Notes: generated from the sequence alone by a model not told the origin. DNA of 16,067 nt from Cladosporium sp. IMV 00045 (GCA_001931905.2 MSJI02000827.1:1-16067), one strand, 5' to 3'; counted from the stretch's first letter, positions 1 to 8,016 are shown. A program made the numbers and translations.

Positions 1-1611
1 GATGAGCGCTACGGCTTCGATAGACGCCTGCAACAAGGTCTTGCTTACTGGCGTTCGAAAGATACGGATAACCAATACGCCCATCCCCTTGACTTCTGCA
101 TGGTCATTGATACCGAGAGGGAAGAAGTTCTTCGAATCGATATCCGAAGAGTGGACGGAAAGCGCGTCCCAGTCCCGAGAAAATCTCACAACTTCCTCCC
201 CGAATTTATCGGAGATGGATACATCACCGACAGGCTGAAGCCCATCGATGTAACACAGCCTAAGGGTGTATCATTCACTATGAACGGCAATGAGATCTCT
301 TGGGCTGGTTATAAAATGCACATTGGCTTCAACTACCGCGAAGGCATCGTGATCTCCGACGTGTCTGTCGACGACATGTACGAGAAGAAGCGCCGCATGT
401 TGTTCAACCGCCTGAGTGTCGCAGAGATGGTTGTCCCGTACGGCAACCCGGATTTGCCTCATCACCGCAAGCACGCTTTTGACATTGGCGAATACGGCAT
501 GGGTTTGATGACGAATCCGCTCAAGGCCGGCTGCGATTGCAAGGGTGCGATCAAGTATCTCGATGCCGTGATGTCAACCAGCCGTGGGTTCGCCGCAGTC
601 CTTCCTAATGCCGTCTGCATCCATGAGGAAGACAATGGTCTGCTCTACAAGCACACCGATTACCGCGATGGCACTGTCGTGTCGGCAAGAGATCGGAAGC
701 TAATCATTTCACAAATCATCACGGCAGCTAACTACGAGTATGGGTTTTACCACACCTTTTCCCTCGATGGCACCTACAAGCTTGAAGTCAAGCTCACTGG
801 TATCCTGAACACCGTACCTCTGGCCCGCGGAGAAGAAGCAGCCCCCCATGGGACTCAAGTAGCCGAAGGTCTCAACGCACACAACCATCAGCATCTCTTT
901 TCTCTTCGCATCGATCCCGCCCTCGACGGACCGAACAACTCCGTCGTCCAGAACGATGCCGTCAGCACCGACATTCCTGTCGGCCAATCCGGGAACCTTT
1001 ACGGCAATGCTTTCCATTGCAAGAAGACCCTCCTGAAGACCAGCAAGGAGGGCGCATGCGACTACAACCACGAAACAAGCCGTACGTGGGACATCATCAA
1101 TCCCAACAAGATCAACCCTGCGTGCAAAAAGCCCGTGGGCTACAAGATCATCAGCCGCGAATCGCCAGGCCTGCTGTGCAAACCCGGCAGTCTCGTCTGG
1201 CGAAGAGCCGGTTTCACGCGCCACACCCTCTGGGTGACGAAGTACAGGGAGGACGAACTCTTCCCCGCCGGCAACTACGTCTGCCAGTCGACGGGTCAGC
1301 CGGGCTGGCCCTACAACGAGACCGTCGTCGACTGGTCCGAGCGGAACGATAACATCGAGAACGACGATATCGTGTGCTGGCTGCAGTTCGGTATCACTCA
1401 CTTTCCACGCACGGAAGACTTTCCTGTCATGCCTTGTGAGCCTCTGAGCGTTATGCTGCGGGCCAGCAATTTCTTCGAGAAGAACCCGGCGCTTTGGGTG
1501 CCCCCGACTAGTGTTGATAAGGACAATACTTCCAGAGATTTGAACAAGTGTTGCGGAGGTGGTAATAAGGGCGGTCAGGGTGAAAGGGGCGGTGCTGCCC
1601 CGAAACTGTGA
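1..1611 (+). CDS. Copper amine oxidase, 5'-truncated by window edge
   Basis: Oxidises primary amines to aldehydes, releasing ammonia and hydrogen peroxide, using copper and a topaquinone (TPQ) cofactor made from its own tyrosine. The frame is open from base 1, beginning mid-protein (DERYGFDRRL..., then YAHPLDFCMVIDTE), so the start codon and roughly the first 100-150 residues lie outside; 536 residues are visible against about 650-700 for the family. Catalytic-base Asp is in HAFDIGEYG (codon 481-483). The TPQ precursor Tyr is in ANYEYGF (733-735). Copper-ligand histidines are in HNHQHLF (886-888 and 892-894) and THFPRTEDFPVMP (1399-1401). Paired cysteines flank the active site (GCDCKG, AVCIHEE). 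No intron is seen in this part. The C-terminus is Gly-rich and ends in PKL, close to the peroxisomal PTS1 signal SKL, so a peroxisomal location is plausible but inferred. All essential residues are intact, so it is probably active. Confidence 0.96.
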   Translation, partial: DERYGFDRRLQQGLAYWRSKDTDNQYAHPLDFCMVIDTEREEVLRIDIRRVDGKRVPVPRKSHNFLPEFIGDGYITDRLKPIDVTQPKGVSFTMNGNEISWAGYKMHIGFNYREGIVISDVSVDDMYEKKRRMLFNRLSVAEMVVPYGNPDLPHHRKHAFDIGEYGMGLMTNPLKAGCDCKGAIKYLDAVMSTSRGFAAVLPNAVCIHEEDNGLLYKHTDYRDGTVVSARDRKLIISQIITAANYEYGFYHTFSLDGTYKLEVKLTGILNTVPLARGEEAAPHGTQVAEGLNAHNHQHLFSLRIDPALDGPNNSVVQNDAVSTDIPVGQSGNLYGNAFHCKKTLLKTSKEGACDYNHETSRTWDIINPNKINPACKKPVGYKIISRESPGLLCKPGSLVWRRAGFTRHTLWVTKYREDELFPAGNYVCQSTGQPGWPYNETVVDWSERNDNIENDDIVCWLQFGITHFPRTEDFPVMPCEPLSVMLRASNFFEKNPALWVPPTSVDKDNTSRDLNKCCGGGNKGGQGERGGAAPKL

Positions 1612-1867
1612 GAGATGAAATTTCTCCTAACCATATGAGCGACGGCGCAGGGGTTTCGGCTATGTATCGATTTCAATGATGATTCATTTGGTCTTAACGT
1701 CACACCGTATACATGTGACCCATAATAAGCGCAAACCCATAGGTTATAAGCATTACTGGCTTGTGCCCGTTTCGCCTGCGGTGCAAGTTTGGATGTATAT
1801 ATGAAGTCCAAAATTCGAGGGAAGTCACCTCTCAGCGGCGAGACGTCATGCTTGATACAACAAAAAC

Positions 1868-2208
1868 GATGGTACCAGCACAAGATAGCCCACTGTTCGC
1901 GAGATACCTTGCAAGTGACTCCAGCTCTCTCAGCGGTAGTATACCAGTATTAATACACCGCACGCGACGGTATTAGCAAAATGTGATGGTATCAATGCTG
2001 AGATATATGATCTTCGATTCCAAGCTTCTCGGTAGTACGTGGCAGATCTCGATGCAACCAAGGCGACGGTATCAGCAGAATATGATGATAGCAATGCTGA
2101 GATGTATGATCTTCGACTCCAGGCTTCTCAGTGGCACATAACAGATCTCAATGCAACCAAGGCGATGGTATCAGCAGGATGTGCTGACAGCAATGCTGAG
2201 ATTTCGAA
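1868..2208. repeat. Diverged 99-bp tandem repeat, four copies
   Basis: Units begin at 1868 (degenerate, 98 bp), 1966, 2065 and 2164 (partial, about 45 bp). Landmarks recur with exact 99-bp spacing: CAATGCTGAG at 1993, 2092 and 2191; GATCTC at 2045 and 2144. A hand alignment of copies 1966-2064 and 2065-2163 gives 84 of 99 identical positions, and 14 of the 15 differences are transitions. The period is divisible by three, which fits a repeat that once lay in coding sequence, but the copies now carry stop codons (for example TAA near 2139 in the frame that continues downstream). Confidence 0.85.
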
Positions 2209-2854
2209 CATGGGCTCAACAAACGTTCCAGGAATTTTACAAGATGCACCAGGCTCGTATCGTGGTCCTCTTTGGTCGTCCTGTCTTGGAAACATATCAA
2301 GACCTGTGTCGCAACGACGAGGATGTCTCCATTACTGCTATCAAGCTTTTCGAGGTACCCATCTCTGGTGGCAAATTGCACTGTTTTCCTCAAGAAGTAT
2401 ACTTATAGGGTTTCTCCCCGCGAACCCCTGGTCTTTGTCTACTACTACCCTGCATGCATCGGCTGGGGTGTGAAAATGCCTGGCACTGTGTTTATTCTCC
2501 GCACGACCAAAGAACTTGCGTTGCCCATTGCCTGTCCTACGCACCGGACTCCGACCGATTATCTGACTCGTGCTGGTCCTATCTTCTTTCGTGGACGGTA
2601 TGCAGATCGAGAGCATTCATCCCATGACGCCCAAAGATACGTGCATAAAGGTCCACCACCTTCCGCCTGTTCGTCAAAGGGTACGCTATGGTCGCGAAGT
2701 TATTCTTTGCCCACAGGCTGTTTTGTCACCTTCTCTTTTTTCGGTCGACGCGCAAGGTCACAGTCCGGAAAGAAACGCAGTCATGCTCGCCAATCAACTC
2801 GAAGATGCTTTTCATGTGATACCCGGAAGGAAGGACCAGGCATATACGCCATAG
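2151..2854 (+). pseudogene. Probable decayed protein-coding gene, family unknown
   Basis: I do not recognise the family. Frame 3 (2151-2408) reads like a natural globular protein: after the repeat remnant come RTWAQQTFQEFYKMHQ, then ARIVVLFGRPVLETYQDL and AIKLFEVPISGGKLHCF, ending at TAG 2406-2408. Natural-looking sequence then appears in other frames: frame 1 around 2415-2590 (EPLVFVYYYPACIGWGVKMP) and frame 2 at 2590-2854 (VRQRVRYGREVILCPQAV, then ERNAVMLANQLEDAFHVIPG). No single frame is open throughout, so frameshifts, stops or unrecognised introns separate the parts. The adjoining repeats look mutated by transitions, which supports decay. A live multi-exon gene is the alternative; I could not find a convincing intron pair that joins the frames. 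Confidence 0.35.
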
Positions 2855-3175
2855 GGAAGCTCTCTGTCACGGGCTAGCGCACGCAAGAACTCGGTCCCGG
2901 TGAGCGAATACAGAGAGGGCCTATTTCCAGATAATCAAAGCTGAAAGATCACCTATCCGCAGTGGAGCAGCGGCAGAGCGGCCGAAGACCATAAAAGCAA
3001 GACATACTTCCCAGCGTTGTACGCGAAGTGGGTTTTCATGAAAGTTGGTCATAATGAAGTTCCATACCGGGTATCATGCAGATAAACATCCCAAACGCCA
3101 CACCCATCTCCTGAAGGACTTGTCAGTACCTGATATGATAGCACGCAACAGGGAGTCGAGACATACACATCAACG

Positions 3176-3517
3176 TCAAGCTCCAGGTGATCCAACATCC
3201 TCGTCTCTAATCTCCTGCTGCAGCACAATAGAGTACACACTTGCTTTGAGCAGCGTGAACACAGTGGCTGTCTTCCGCTCAAGGCCGCGTAGAGAATCAA
3301 GAATCTCAATCGATGGGTTCGCTGCCATTTGTGCCAGAATCTCGGAAAGCTGCAAAGGACGTCAGTGCTGCTCAATGCCAAAAGATCTTTGATGAGGGCG
3401 TACGTTGTCAAGATTGCCGACTAGTTTCGCGTACTCGTCAAGCACTGCTTGCTCGGTTGGGCTGAGCTCTGGTTCATTCTCGTTTGCATGTCGTCTGGAT
3501 TCCAGCGATGAGTCCAT
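3176..3517 (-). CDS. DAD3: DASH/Dam1 complex subunit Dad3 (two exons)
   Basis: Small subunit of the DASH (Dam1) ring complex, which couples kinetochores to spindle microtubules in fungi; it acts in the nucleus at mitosis. Exon 1 is 3517-3404 (38 codons), the intron 3403-3350 (54 bp, GTACGC...TTTGCAG, with CACTGAC branch site), exon 2 3349-3176 (57 codons plus TGA). The spliced product is 95 aa, almost the same length as budding-yeast Dad3 (94 aa as I recall). Family hallmarks are visible: LSPTEQAVLDEYAKL, then SLRGLERKTATVFTLL and KASVYSIVLQQ. Without splicing the frame stops inside the intron (TGA at about 3362), and exon 2 alone has no start. ATG 3517 is the only ATG before exon 1 in this frame. 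The first 17 residues are charged and not conserved-looking. It shares a short divergent promoter with the CTNNBL1 orthologue. Confidence 0.92.
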
Positions 3518-3751
3518 GATTATCAGATATTGAGTTGACTCGAACAACTTCAGGCTTGTGTTATTCGCTTTGTGATCTTGACATTGAAGTGTAGTCAGCC
3601 TCGCGTCCCTCTCACGCGACAACAAGCCCCAGCACTAGAGGAGCGGACCCTTCACGGACCGCACCAGCAGCACCAGCATCTCGAGCTTGCGACCTAGGTA
3701 TCTCTAGCTGTCGCAAACAAGTTGTAAATACACACAACCCTTCACTTCAAC
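3518..3751. promoter_or_regulatory. Bidirectional promoter, DAD3 / CTNNBL1 orthologue
   Basis: The 234 bp between the two divergent start codons must hold both core promoters and both 5' leaders. I see no clear TATA box or CCAAT motif. The part next to 3751 is A/C-rich (AATACACACAACCC...CTTCAACATG), typical of a fungal 5' leader. Role assigned by position only. Confidence 0.6.
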
Positions 3752-5503
3752 ATGACTTCGATCGACGACCTTTTCAAGAAACCAAATTTGCCATCCGGCT
3801 CAATCAAGCGCAAATTCGAGGAGCCCGACGCGCAACAAGCCTACAAATCTACAAAACTCTCCGATTCCGGCTCACCACATACCAACGGCAAAGCATCCGT
3901 GGAAGATGCGCCCGACGACGAGGACGACGACATGGAGGCGGGACCCTCATTACCACCAGATGACGACGAGGGCGACGACGAAGAAGGGCGGTTCTTTGGA
4001 GGAGGCGTAACGGGCGAAGCGGCGCAAGCATTGGACTACATCGAAGAACAGGACGGGGACGACTACAAGGAGGAGAAAATCGACAGCGCATGGATGAAAA
4101 GGCTAGGCGTGAGTTTTGAGCGGAAAATCGCAAAGAATGCGGAACTGAGAGCCAAGTTCGAAAGCGAACCGACCAAGTTCATGGCTTCAGAGGCAGATTT
4201 GGATGCTGAGATCAAGACCTGGAGTTTACTTTCGGAGCACGCTGAGCTATACCCTGAGTTCGCGCAGTCGAGCGCAGCATCCAAGCTGGTCGAGCTGCTC
4301 TCGCACGAGAACACGGACATCGCCATCGGCACGATTGAGATCATAAGCGAACTCCTGGACGAAGACGTAGAAGCGACACAACCCCAGTGGGACGCGCTGG
4401 CGACCTCACTCCTCGACGCCGACCTCCTCGACCTCCTCATCAGCAACCTCAACCGGCTCGACGAAACCTCCGACTCCGACCGCTCCGGCGTCTACCACTC
4501 CCTCTCCGTCCTCGAGTCCCTCGCAGGCCAACAACCCATCGCCGAACGCATCGGCACCGAAACCGTCCTCAACTGGCTCTGCAACCGCGTCCGAACACCC
4601 GAAACCCCCCTCAGCCAAAACAAACAATACGCCGCCGAAGTCCTCCAAGTGCTCCTGCAATCCTCGCCTCTCCTCCGCAACCGCCTCGCCAAAGAAGTCG
4701 AAGGCGTCGACCTCTTCCTGCAAATCCTCGCGCTCTACCGCAAGCGCGACCCGCCCAAAGACACGCCCGAGGAGGAGTATGTGGAAAACCTCTTCGACGC
4801 TCTCACGTGCGTGCTCGACGAGCGCGCCGGCAAGGAAGCTTTCGTCGACGCCGAGGGCGCGGAGCTCGTCCTCATCATGCTCAAGGAAGGCGGGTTCAGC
4901 AAGCTAAGAGCGCTGCGCGCGCTCGATCACGCGGTCGGCGGGAGTGGCGAGGGGGTTGCAGAGGCGAGTGTGAAGGTCTGCTCGAAGCTCGTGGAGGCGG
5001 GAGGGCTGAAGGGCATTTTCTCGCTTTTTGCCAAGAAACCCACGCCCGCCACGACGGAGCATTTGTTGGGTATTTTCGCTTCGCTGCTGCGCTGGTTGCC
5101 TGGCGAGTCGGCCGAGCGGATCCGCACGCTGAACAAGTTTACGGAGAAGGAGGGCGAGAAGTTGGGCAAGCTGGTGCAGATTCGCACGGAGTACGCGAAG
5201 CGCCTGGGCGCGGTCGAGGAGGAGATCGGGCTGGAGAAGCGGATGATGGACGAAGAGGACTGGGCGGAGCGCGAGGGGGAGTGGTTCTCGCGCCGGCTGG
5301 ATGGAGGTTTGTACGGGTTGCAGACCGCGGATGTGGTTCTTGCGTGGTTGGTCGCGGAGGATGAGGGTGCGAGGGAGGTTGTCGTGCGGGGGCTTGGGGG
5401 TGGGTTGCACGCTGTGAGGGATAGCTTGGGCGAGCAGTTGGAGGGCGTGGAGGATGAGGATACCAAGGAGATGTTGGCTACGTTGGTTAGCTTTTTGGGT
5501 TGA
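3752..5503 (+). CDS. CTNNBL1: Beta-catenin-like protein 1 orthologue (ARM repeats)
   Basis: Armadillo-type protein. The animal orthologue is a nuclear protein that associates with the Prp19/CDC5L spliceosome complex; the same role here is inferred. The product is 583 aa from one exon, near the 563 aa of the human protein. Residues 17-24 hold a basic patch (IKRKFEE) that may be a nuclear localisation signal, and about 52-80 is strongly acidic. The family signature follows: RFFGGGVTGEAAQALDYIEE, MKRLGVSFERKIAKNAELR, FESEPTKFMASEADLDAEI. Helical ARM repeats run from about 150 to the end, with recognisable blocks HENTDIAIGTIEIISELL, NLNRLDETSDSDRSGVYHSL, VENLFDALTCVLDERAGKE, ALRALDHAVGG, RTLNKFTEKEGEKLGKL and SRRLDGGLYGLQTADVVLAW. 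ATG 3752 follows a leader-like CACTTCAAC context. Nothing is truncated or missing. Confidence 0.94.
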   Translation: MTSIDDLFKKPNLPSGSIKRKFEEPDAQQAYKSTKLSDSGSPHTNGKASVEDAPDDEDDDMEAGPSLPPDDDEGDDEEGRFFGGGVTGEAAQALDYIEEQDGDDYKEEKIDSAWMKRLGVSFERKIAKNAELRAKFESEPTKFMASEADLDAEIKTWSLLSEHAELYPEFAQSSAASKLVELLSHENTDIAIGTIEIISELLDEDVEATQPQWDALATSLLDADLLDLLISNLNRLDETSDSDRSGVYHSLSVLESLAGQQPIAERIGTETVLNWLCNRVRTPETPLSQNKQYAAEVLQVLLQSSPLLRNRLAKEVEGVDLFLQILALYRKRDPPKDTPEEEYVENLFDALTCVLDERAGKEAFVDAEGAELVLIMLKEGGFSKLRALRALDHAVGGSGEGVAEASVKVCSKLVEAGGLKGIFSLFAKKPTPATTEHLLGIFASLLRWLPGESAERIRTLNKFTEKEGEKLGKLVQIRTEYAKRLGAVEEEIGLEKRMMDEEDWAEREGEWFSRRLDGGLYGLQTADVVLAWLVAEDEGAREVVVRGLGGGLHAVRDSLGEQLEGVEDEDTKEMLATLVSFLG

Positions 5504-5634
5504 TGAGTTTTGTGGTGTTGTGGATGATTGCGTGTATTTGGTGTGTAGGCTGCGGGATGGCAGTGGTAGTGTACAGATTTACGAAATATTAAGGTCTTTA
5601 ATGAGCGTCAACGCAATCGCTTGACGCTTCTTGT

Positions 5635-5753
5635 AATAAATTCTCTAAACTGGCATTTTTCCTTTGAGTCGGCTGGGGATTTGTTCGCCGATCTCAGGTT
5701 TGTCCGCTTCACAGGATTGATCGTTTTCTACCTTTGAATGAACACCTAATAAA
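5635..5753 (+). terminator. Putative polyadenylation signals of CTNNBL1 orthologue
   Basis: AATAAA occurs at 5635-5640, 132 bp after the stop codon, and again at 5748-5753 (ACCTAATAAATC). Both positions suit 3'-end formation of the gene ending at 5503. Fungal poly(A) signals are loose, so this rests on motif and position only. Confidence 0.4.
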
Positions 5754-5828
5754 TCTATCTATCATGCACATATCTCACATAGCATTCAATCACGCCGGCA
5801 AGATCAGAAACACCATATACAAAACACC

Positions 5829-6105
5829 TTATCATCAGACGAACATGACTCCTACTCAACTCGCATCTCCTCGCATAAAGATGTTCCAATCACCTTACCT
5901 TATCTAGACCCGCGGCAAACGAGATAACGATAACTCAACCCACCCTTATCGATCTTTCCTGCAGCCTTTTCTGTTTTCGCGCGCTCGGAGCTGATGATGC
6001 CCAACGTGGCCACGCGAGTAGAGGGCTTGTTCTCTGTCTCTTCTGGTGTGGGTGGGTGGCTGGCAAAAAGGATGGAAGAAAGGACGCCACTTATGCAGCC
6101 TTATC
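5829..6105. promoter_or_regulatory. Cluster of six GATA-factor sites
   Basis: GATAA or its complement TTATC occurs at 5829-5833, 5900-5904, 5923-5927, 5929-5933, 5946-5950 and 6101-6105. Two of these form a close pair (GAGATAACGATAAC). Fungal GATA factors such as AreA/NIT2 (nitrogen), SreA (iron) and the White Collar proteins bind this core, and paired sites are typical. By base frequency about half a site would be expected in 277 bp. Which gene, if any, this serves is unknown: it lies 3' of the CTNNBL1 orthologue and about 1.9-2.2 kb upstream of the KCS1 start codon. Confidence 0.4.
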
Positions 6106-6637
6106 GGTGGTGCGTGCCGGGTGAACCGGTGGTGTGATGATGATGATTGAGAGAGAGAATTTATGGTTGATTTGTTTGTTTCCCTTGAGTATTGTCAGTG
6201 CATTTATTGATATTTGTGAAATGGACTGGCAGCGCCTGAGGAAGTGATGAAGTGAGATGATTCACATGTGCTATTGCATCCCATCCCGAAGCCTGGTCTG
6301 TTACAAAGCTCCATCTCCCATGCACTCCCTTCTCCCATCATCACATGCGACAGATATTTCTGATTCATCTCTCTCAATGCGCTGGCAATCATACTAAAGT
6401 AGTCTTTCATGTGAAGCCATCACACCGCTTCGCTTGGGTATCAAGGCTCTTCGACTGGTCGAGAGAGTATGCGGAAGTCTACGGCGTAGACGAGAGGATG
6501 GACCTGGAGGAATGAGAGGATCACGTTGCGGTGTTGCGCGCGACTATTGGCTTGAGGGCTAGATGAGGGGGTTTGCTGCTTCATGTCGGTGAGAATGCGA
6601 GGATGCAAGGAACTGGGTTTGGAAGGGGAGAGGAGAT

Positions 6638-6665
6638 GGAGGAGGAGGAGGAGGAGGAGGAGGGG
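6638..6665. repeat. GGA trinucleotide microsatellite
   Basis: About eight uninterrupted GGA units, extended by G-rich sequence. On the opposite strand it reads as a CTC/Leu run, which creates a false-looking leucine tract in an open frame. Likely polymorphic; no function seen. Confidence 0.9.
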
Positions 6666-6934
6666 GTTGAGGGAGATATGGGAAGTGGTAAATGGCTCAT
6701 TTAGAGCGGAGAGAGTGAGGTCTTTGAGGTGTGTTTGATGACATGTGTGGTTGGAGGCTTGCTGCGAGGGCGTTCTGTAAGGTAATCTTAGTAATGTCCA
6801 CGTGTGGAAGAGATGATTCAGGCAGAAAAGGAGGACAATCGATATTTCCGGCATTGAGGTTTTGATCGATTGATGACATGTTGCATATGGAAAACGTGGT
6901 GGTTGCATACAATCTTGTAGGGAGTTTGCTTTTT

Positions 6935-6974
6935 GGTGCCGTCTGGTGCCGCCCGGTGCCGCCTGGTGGCCCCC
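6935..6974. repeat. 10-bp GGTGCCGYCY tandem repeat, four copies
   Basis: Units GGTGCCGTCT, GGTGCCGCCC, GGTGCCGCCT and a diverged fourth GGTGGCCCCC lie head to tail at 6935, 6945, 6955 and 6965. It is GC-rich against AT-richer flanks. No function is evident. Confidence 0.8.
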
Positions 6975-7305
6975 GGCGATGATCTCAGATAGGATCACCA
7001 GGGGTTTGATGGGTGGTATGAAACTAGAACGCTTTAGATGGCATGCCCAGGACGGTAGAGATGAGGTAGGATCTTGAGGCGAGACCAAGACGGGGATAGA
7101 TCTGCCAGCAACGTGCCATGAGTGCCAGCCGGCTGGCCAAGTGGACTGTCTCGCATTTTCCATTTGCTGTCTTGAGGCAGGCGTGAGTTTAGTGCCGGGG
7201 CCGATGGGCTGGTTCATGATAAGTTGGTGCTACCACCGAGGTACAGTATGTACATAGTTGGTTGGCTCGCCCACTCATAACTAGCTAGACAGGTAGACAG
7301 ATCAG

Positions 7306-8016
7306 ATGGCAGCGAGGGAGGGCAAGGGCGGCCCGGCAAGCGGCAAAGCAGTCTGTCTGTCTGCAATTAAATAAGCGGGAGAAGCAGTGAGAGAGAGACT
7401 GGCTAGACTGGCAGAGAGACTGGCAGAGAGACTGGCAGAGAGACTGGCAGAGAGACTGGCAGAGAGACTGGCAGAGAGACTGGCAGAGAGACTGGCTAGA
7501 CTGGCAGAGAGCCTGGCTAGACTGGCTGACTGGCTGACTGGGAGTAGAAGCAGCCACCCATCAAATCAGCACGTCAGCGAGCAGCAGTGGTGGGTAGCGT
7601 TAGTCAGGCAAAGCCGAAAGCCAAAGCCCTAACGTCCACCACACAGCATCTTCCACTCTCATCACTCTCCCCTTCGCTACGTACTTACAACAGCCAATCG
7701 CTCCTCCGCATACTCAACGTGCCGCCACCACCACCGCCTCCTCGCTGTCTCTCTCCTCGCTACTCTTGAAACACCCTCAACAGCACGACCACCACACCGA
7801 ACATACCACCACCACACACCCTCACAGCCACGACAGCCTCTCGGCACCCTCAGCCCAGCCAGCAAGCATTCACTACTGTCCTCGCCGAGCCCAACACATT
7901 TCCGATCTTCCCGCCATTGCCTTGCGCCTGTTGCCATCTTGGGCCCGCCCTTCCGCCAGACCAATCCCACCCTCTGCCCTGCCGGCGTGCTCGACTCCAG
8001 GCCCAATGTCAGCCTC
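7306..8016 (+). promoter_or_regulatory. Candidate long 5' leader and promoter of KCS1
   Basis: After the ATG at 7306-7308 there is no ATG on the + strand until 8006, about 697 nt, where roughly eleven would be expected at random. The other strand is not depleted in the same way. From about 7640 the sequence is C, T and CA-rich (CCACCACC, CTCTCTCCTC), typical of fungal transcribed leaders. The first ATG at 8006 opens a 19-codon frame ending at 8065, overlapping the KCS1 start at 8017 in another frame. I infer that much of this stretch is transcribed as leader; the true transcription start is not visible. Confidence 0.45.
7397..7542. repeat. 12-bp minisatellite GACTGGCAGAGA
   Basis: Seven perfect 12-bp units start at 7406, 7418, 7430, 7442, 7454, 7466 and 7478. 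Shorter 9-bp GACTGGCTA variants flank them at 7397 and 7490. A further 12-bp unit sits at 7499, then 9- and 8-bp variants (7511, 7520, 7528, 7536). The mixed 12/9/8-bp structure suggests slippage or unequal exchange. Translated it would give ERLA or SLCQ tetrapeptide repeats, but no ATG precedes either frame, so I treat it as non-coding DNA in the KCS1 upstream region. Confidence 0.95.

Larger units (their letters stand above)
1612..3175. other. Intergenic region with decayed sequence
   Basis: This 1.5 kb lies between the ends of two convergent genes, the amine oxidase and DAD3. The part to about 1860 presumably carries the amine oxidase 3' UTR. The middle holds the 99-bp repeats and the broken open frames listed separately. 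From about 2880 to 3175 I see nothing codable on either strand. Small open frames here lack homology signals I recognise. Confidence 0.6.
5504..7305. other. Long intergenic region without a supported gene
   Basis: This 1.8 kb follows the CTNNBL1 orthologue. It contains the poly(A) signals, a GATA-site cluster (5829-6105), a GGA microsatellite and a 10-bp repeat, each listed separately. Minus-strand open frames at 6204-6410 (68 codons) and 6441-7217 (258 codons) are present. The longer one is low complexity (Leu, Ser, Pro and His runs made by the GGA repeat on the other strand) and shows no domain, so I do not call either a gene. I saw no tRNA-like structure by eye. Confidence 0.6.

Noticed and set aside
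709..1401. 230-codon minus-strand frame inside the amine oxidase gene
   Set aside because: Antisense shadow of a strongly conserved coding region.
4387..5364. Long overlapping frame within the CTNNBL1 orthologue (Arg/Pro-rich)
   Set aside because: Shadow frame caused by GC-rich codon use; the main frame carries the conserved protein.
6204..6410. 68-codon minus-strand frame starting with ATG
   Set aside because: No recognisable motif or joinable exon; length is within chance for open frames in a 2.4 kb gap.
6441..7217. 258-codon open frame on the minus strand
   Set aside because: Low-complexity Leu, Ser, Pro and His runs produced by the GGA microsatellite and the 10-bp repeat on the other strand; no domain, no support from spacing or promoter.
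7387..7632. Plus-strand frame encoding ERLA tetrapeptide repeats (coiled-coil-like)
   Set aside because: It has no ATG (begins at GTG) and merely translates the 12-bp minisatellite; the minus-strand SLCQ version fails for the same reason.
7939..8016. Longer N-terminus for Kcs1 from an upstream TTG
   Set aside because: No ATG occurs in this frame between the stop at 7630 and 8017; a non-ATG start is not needed to explain the protein.
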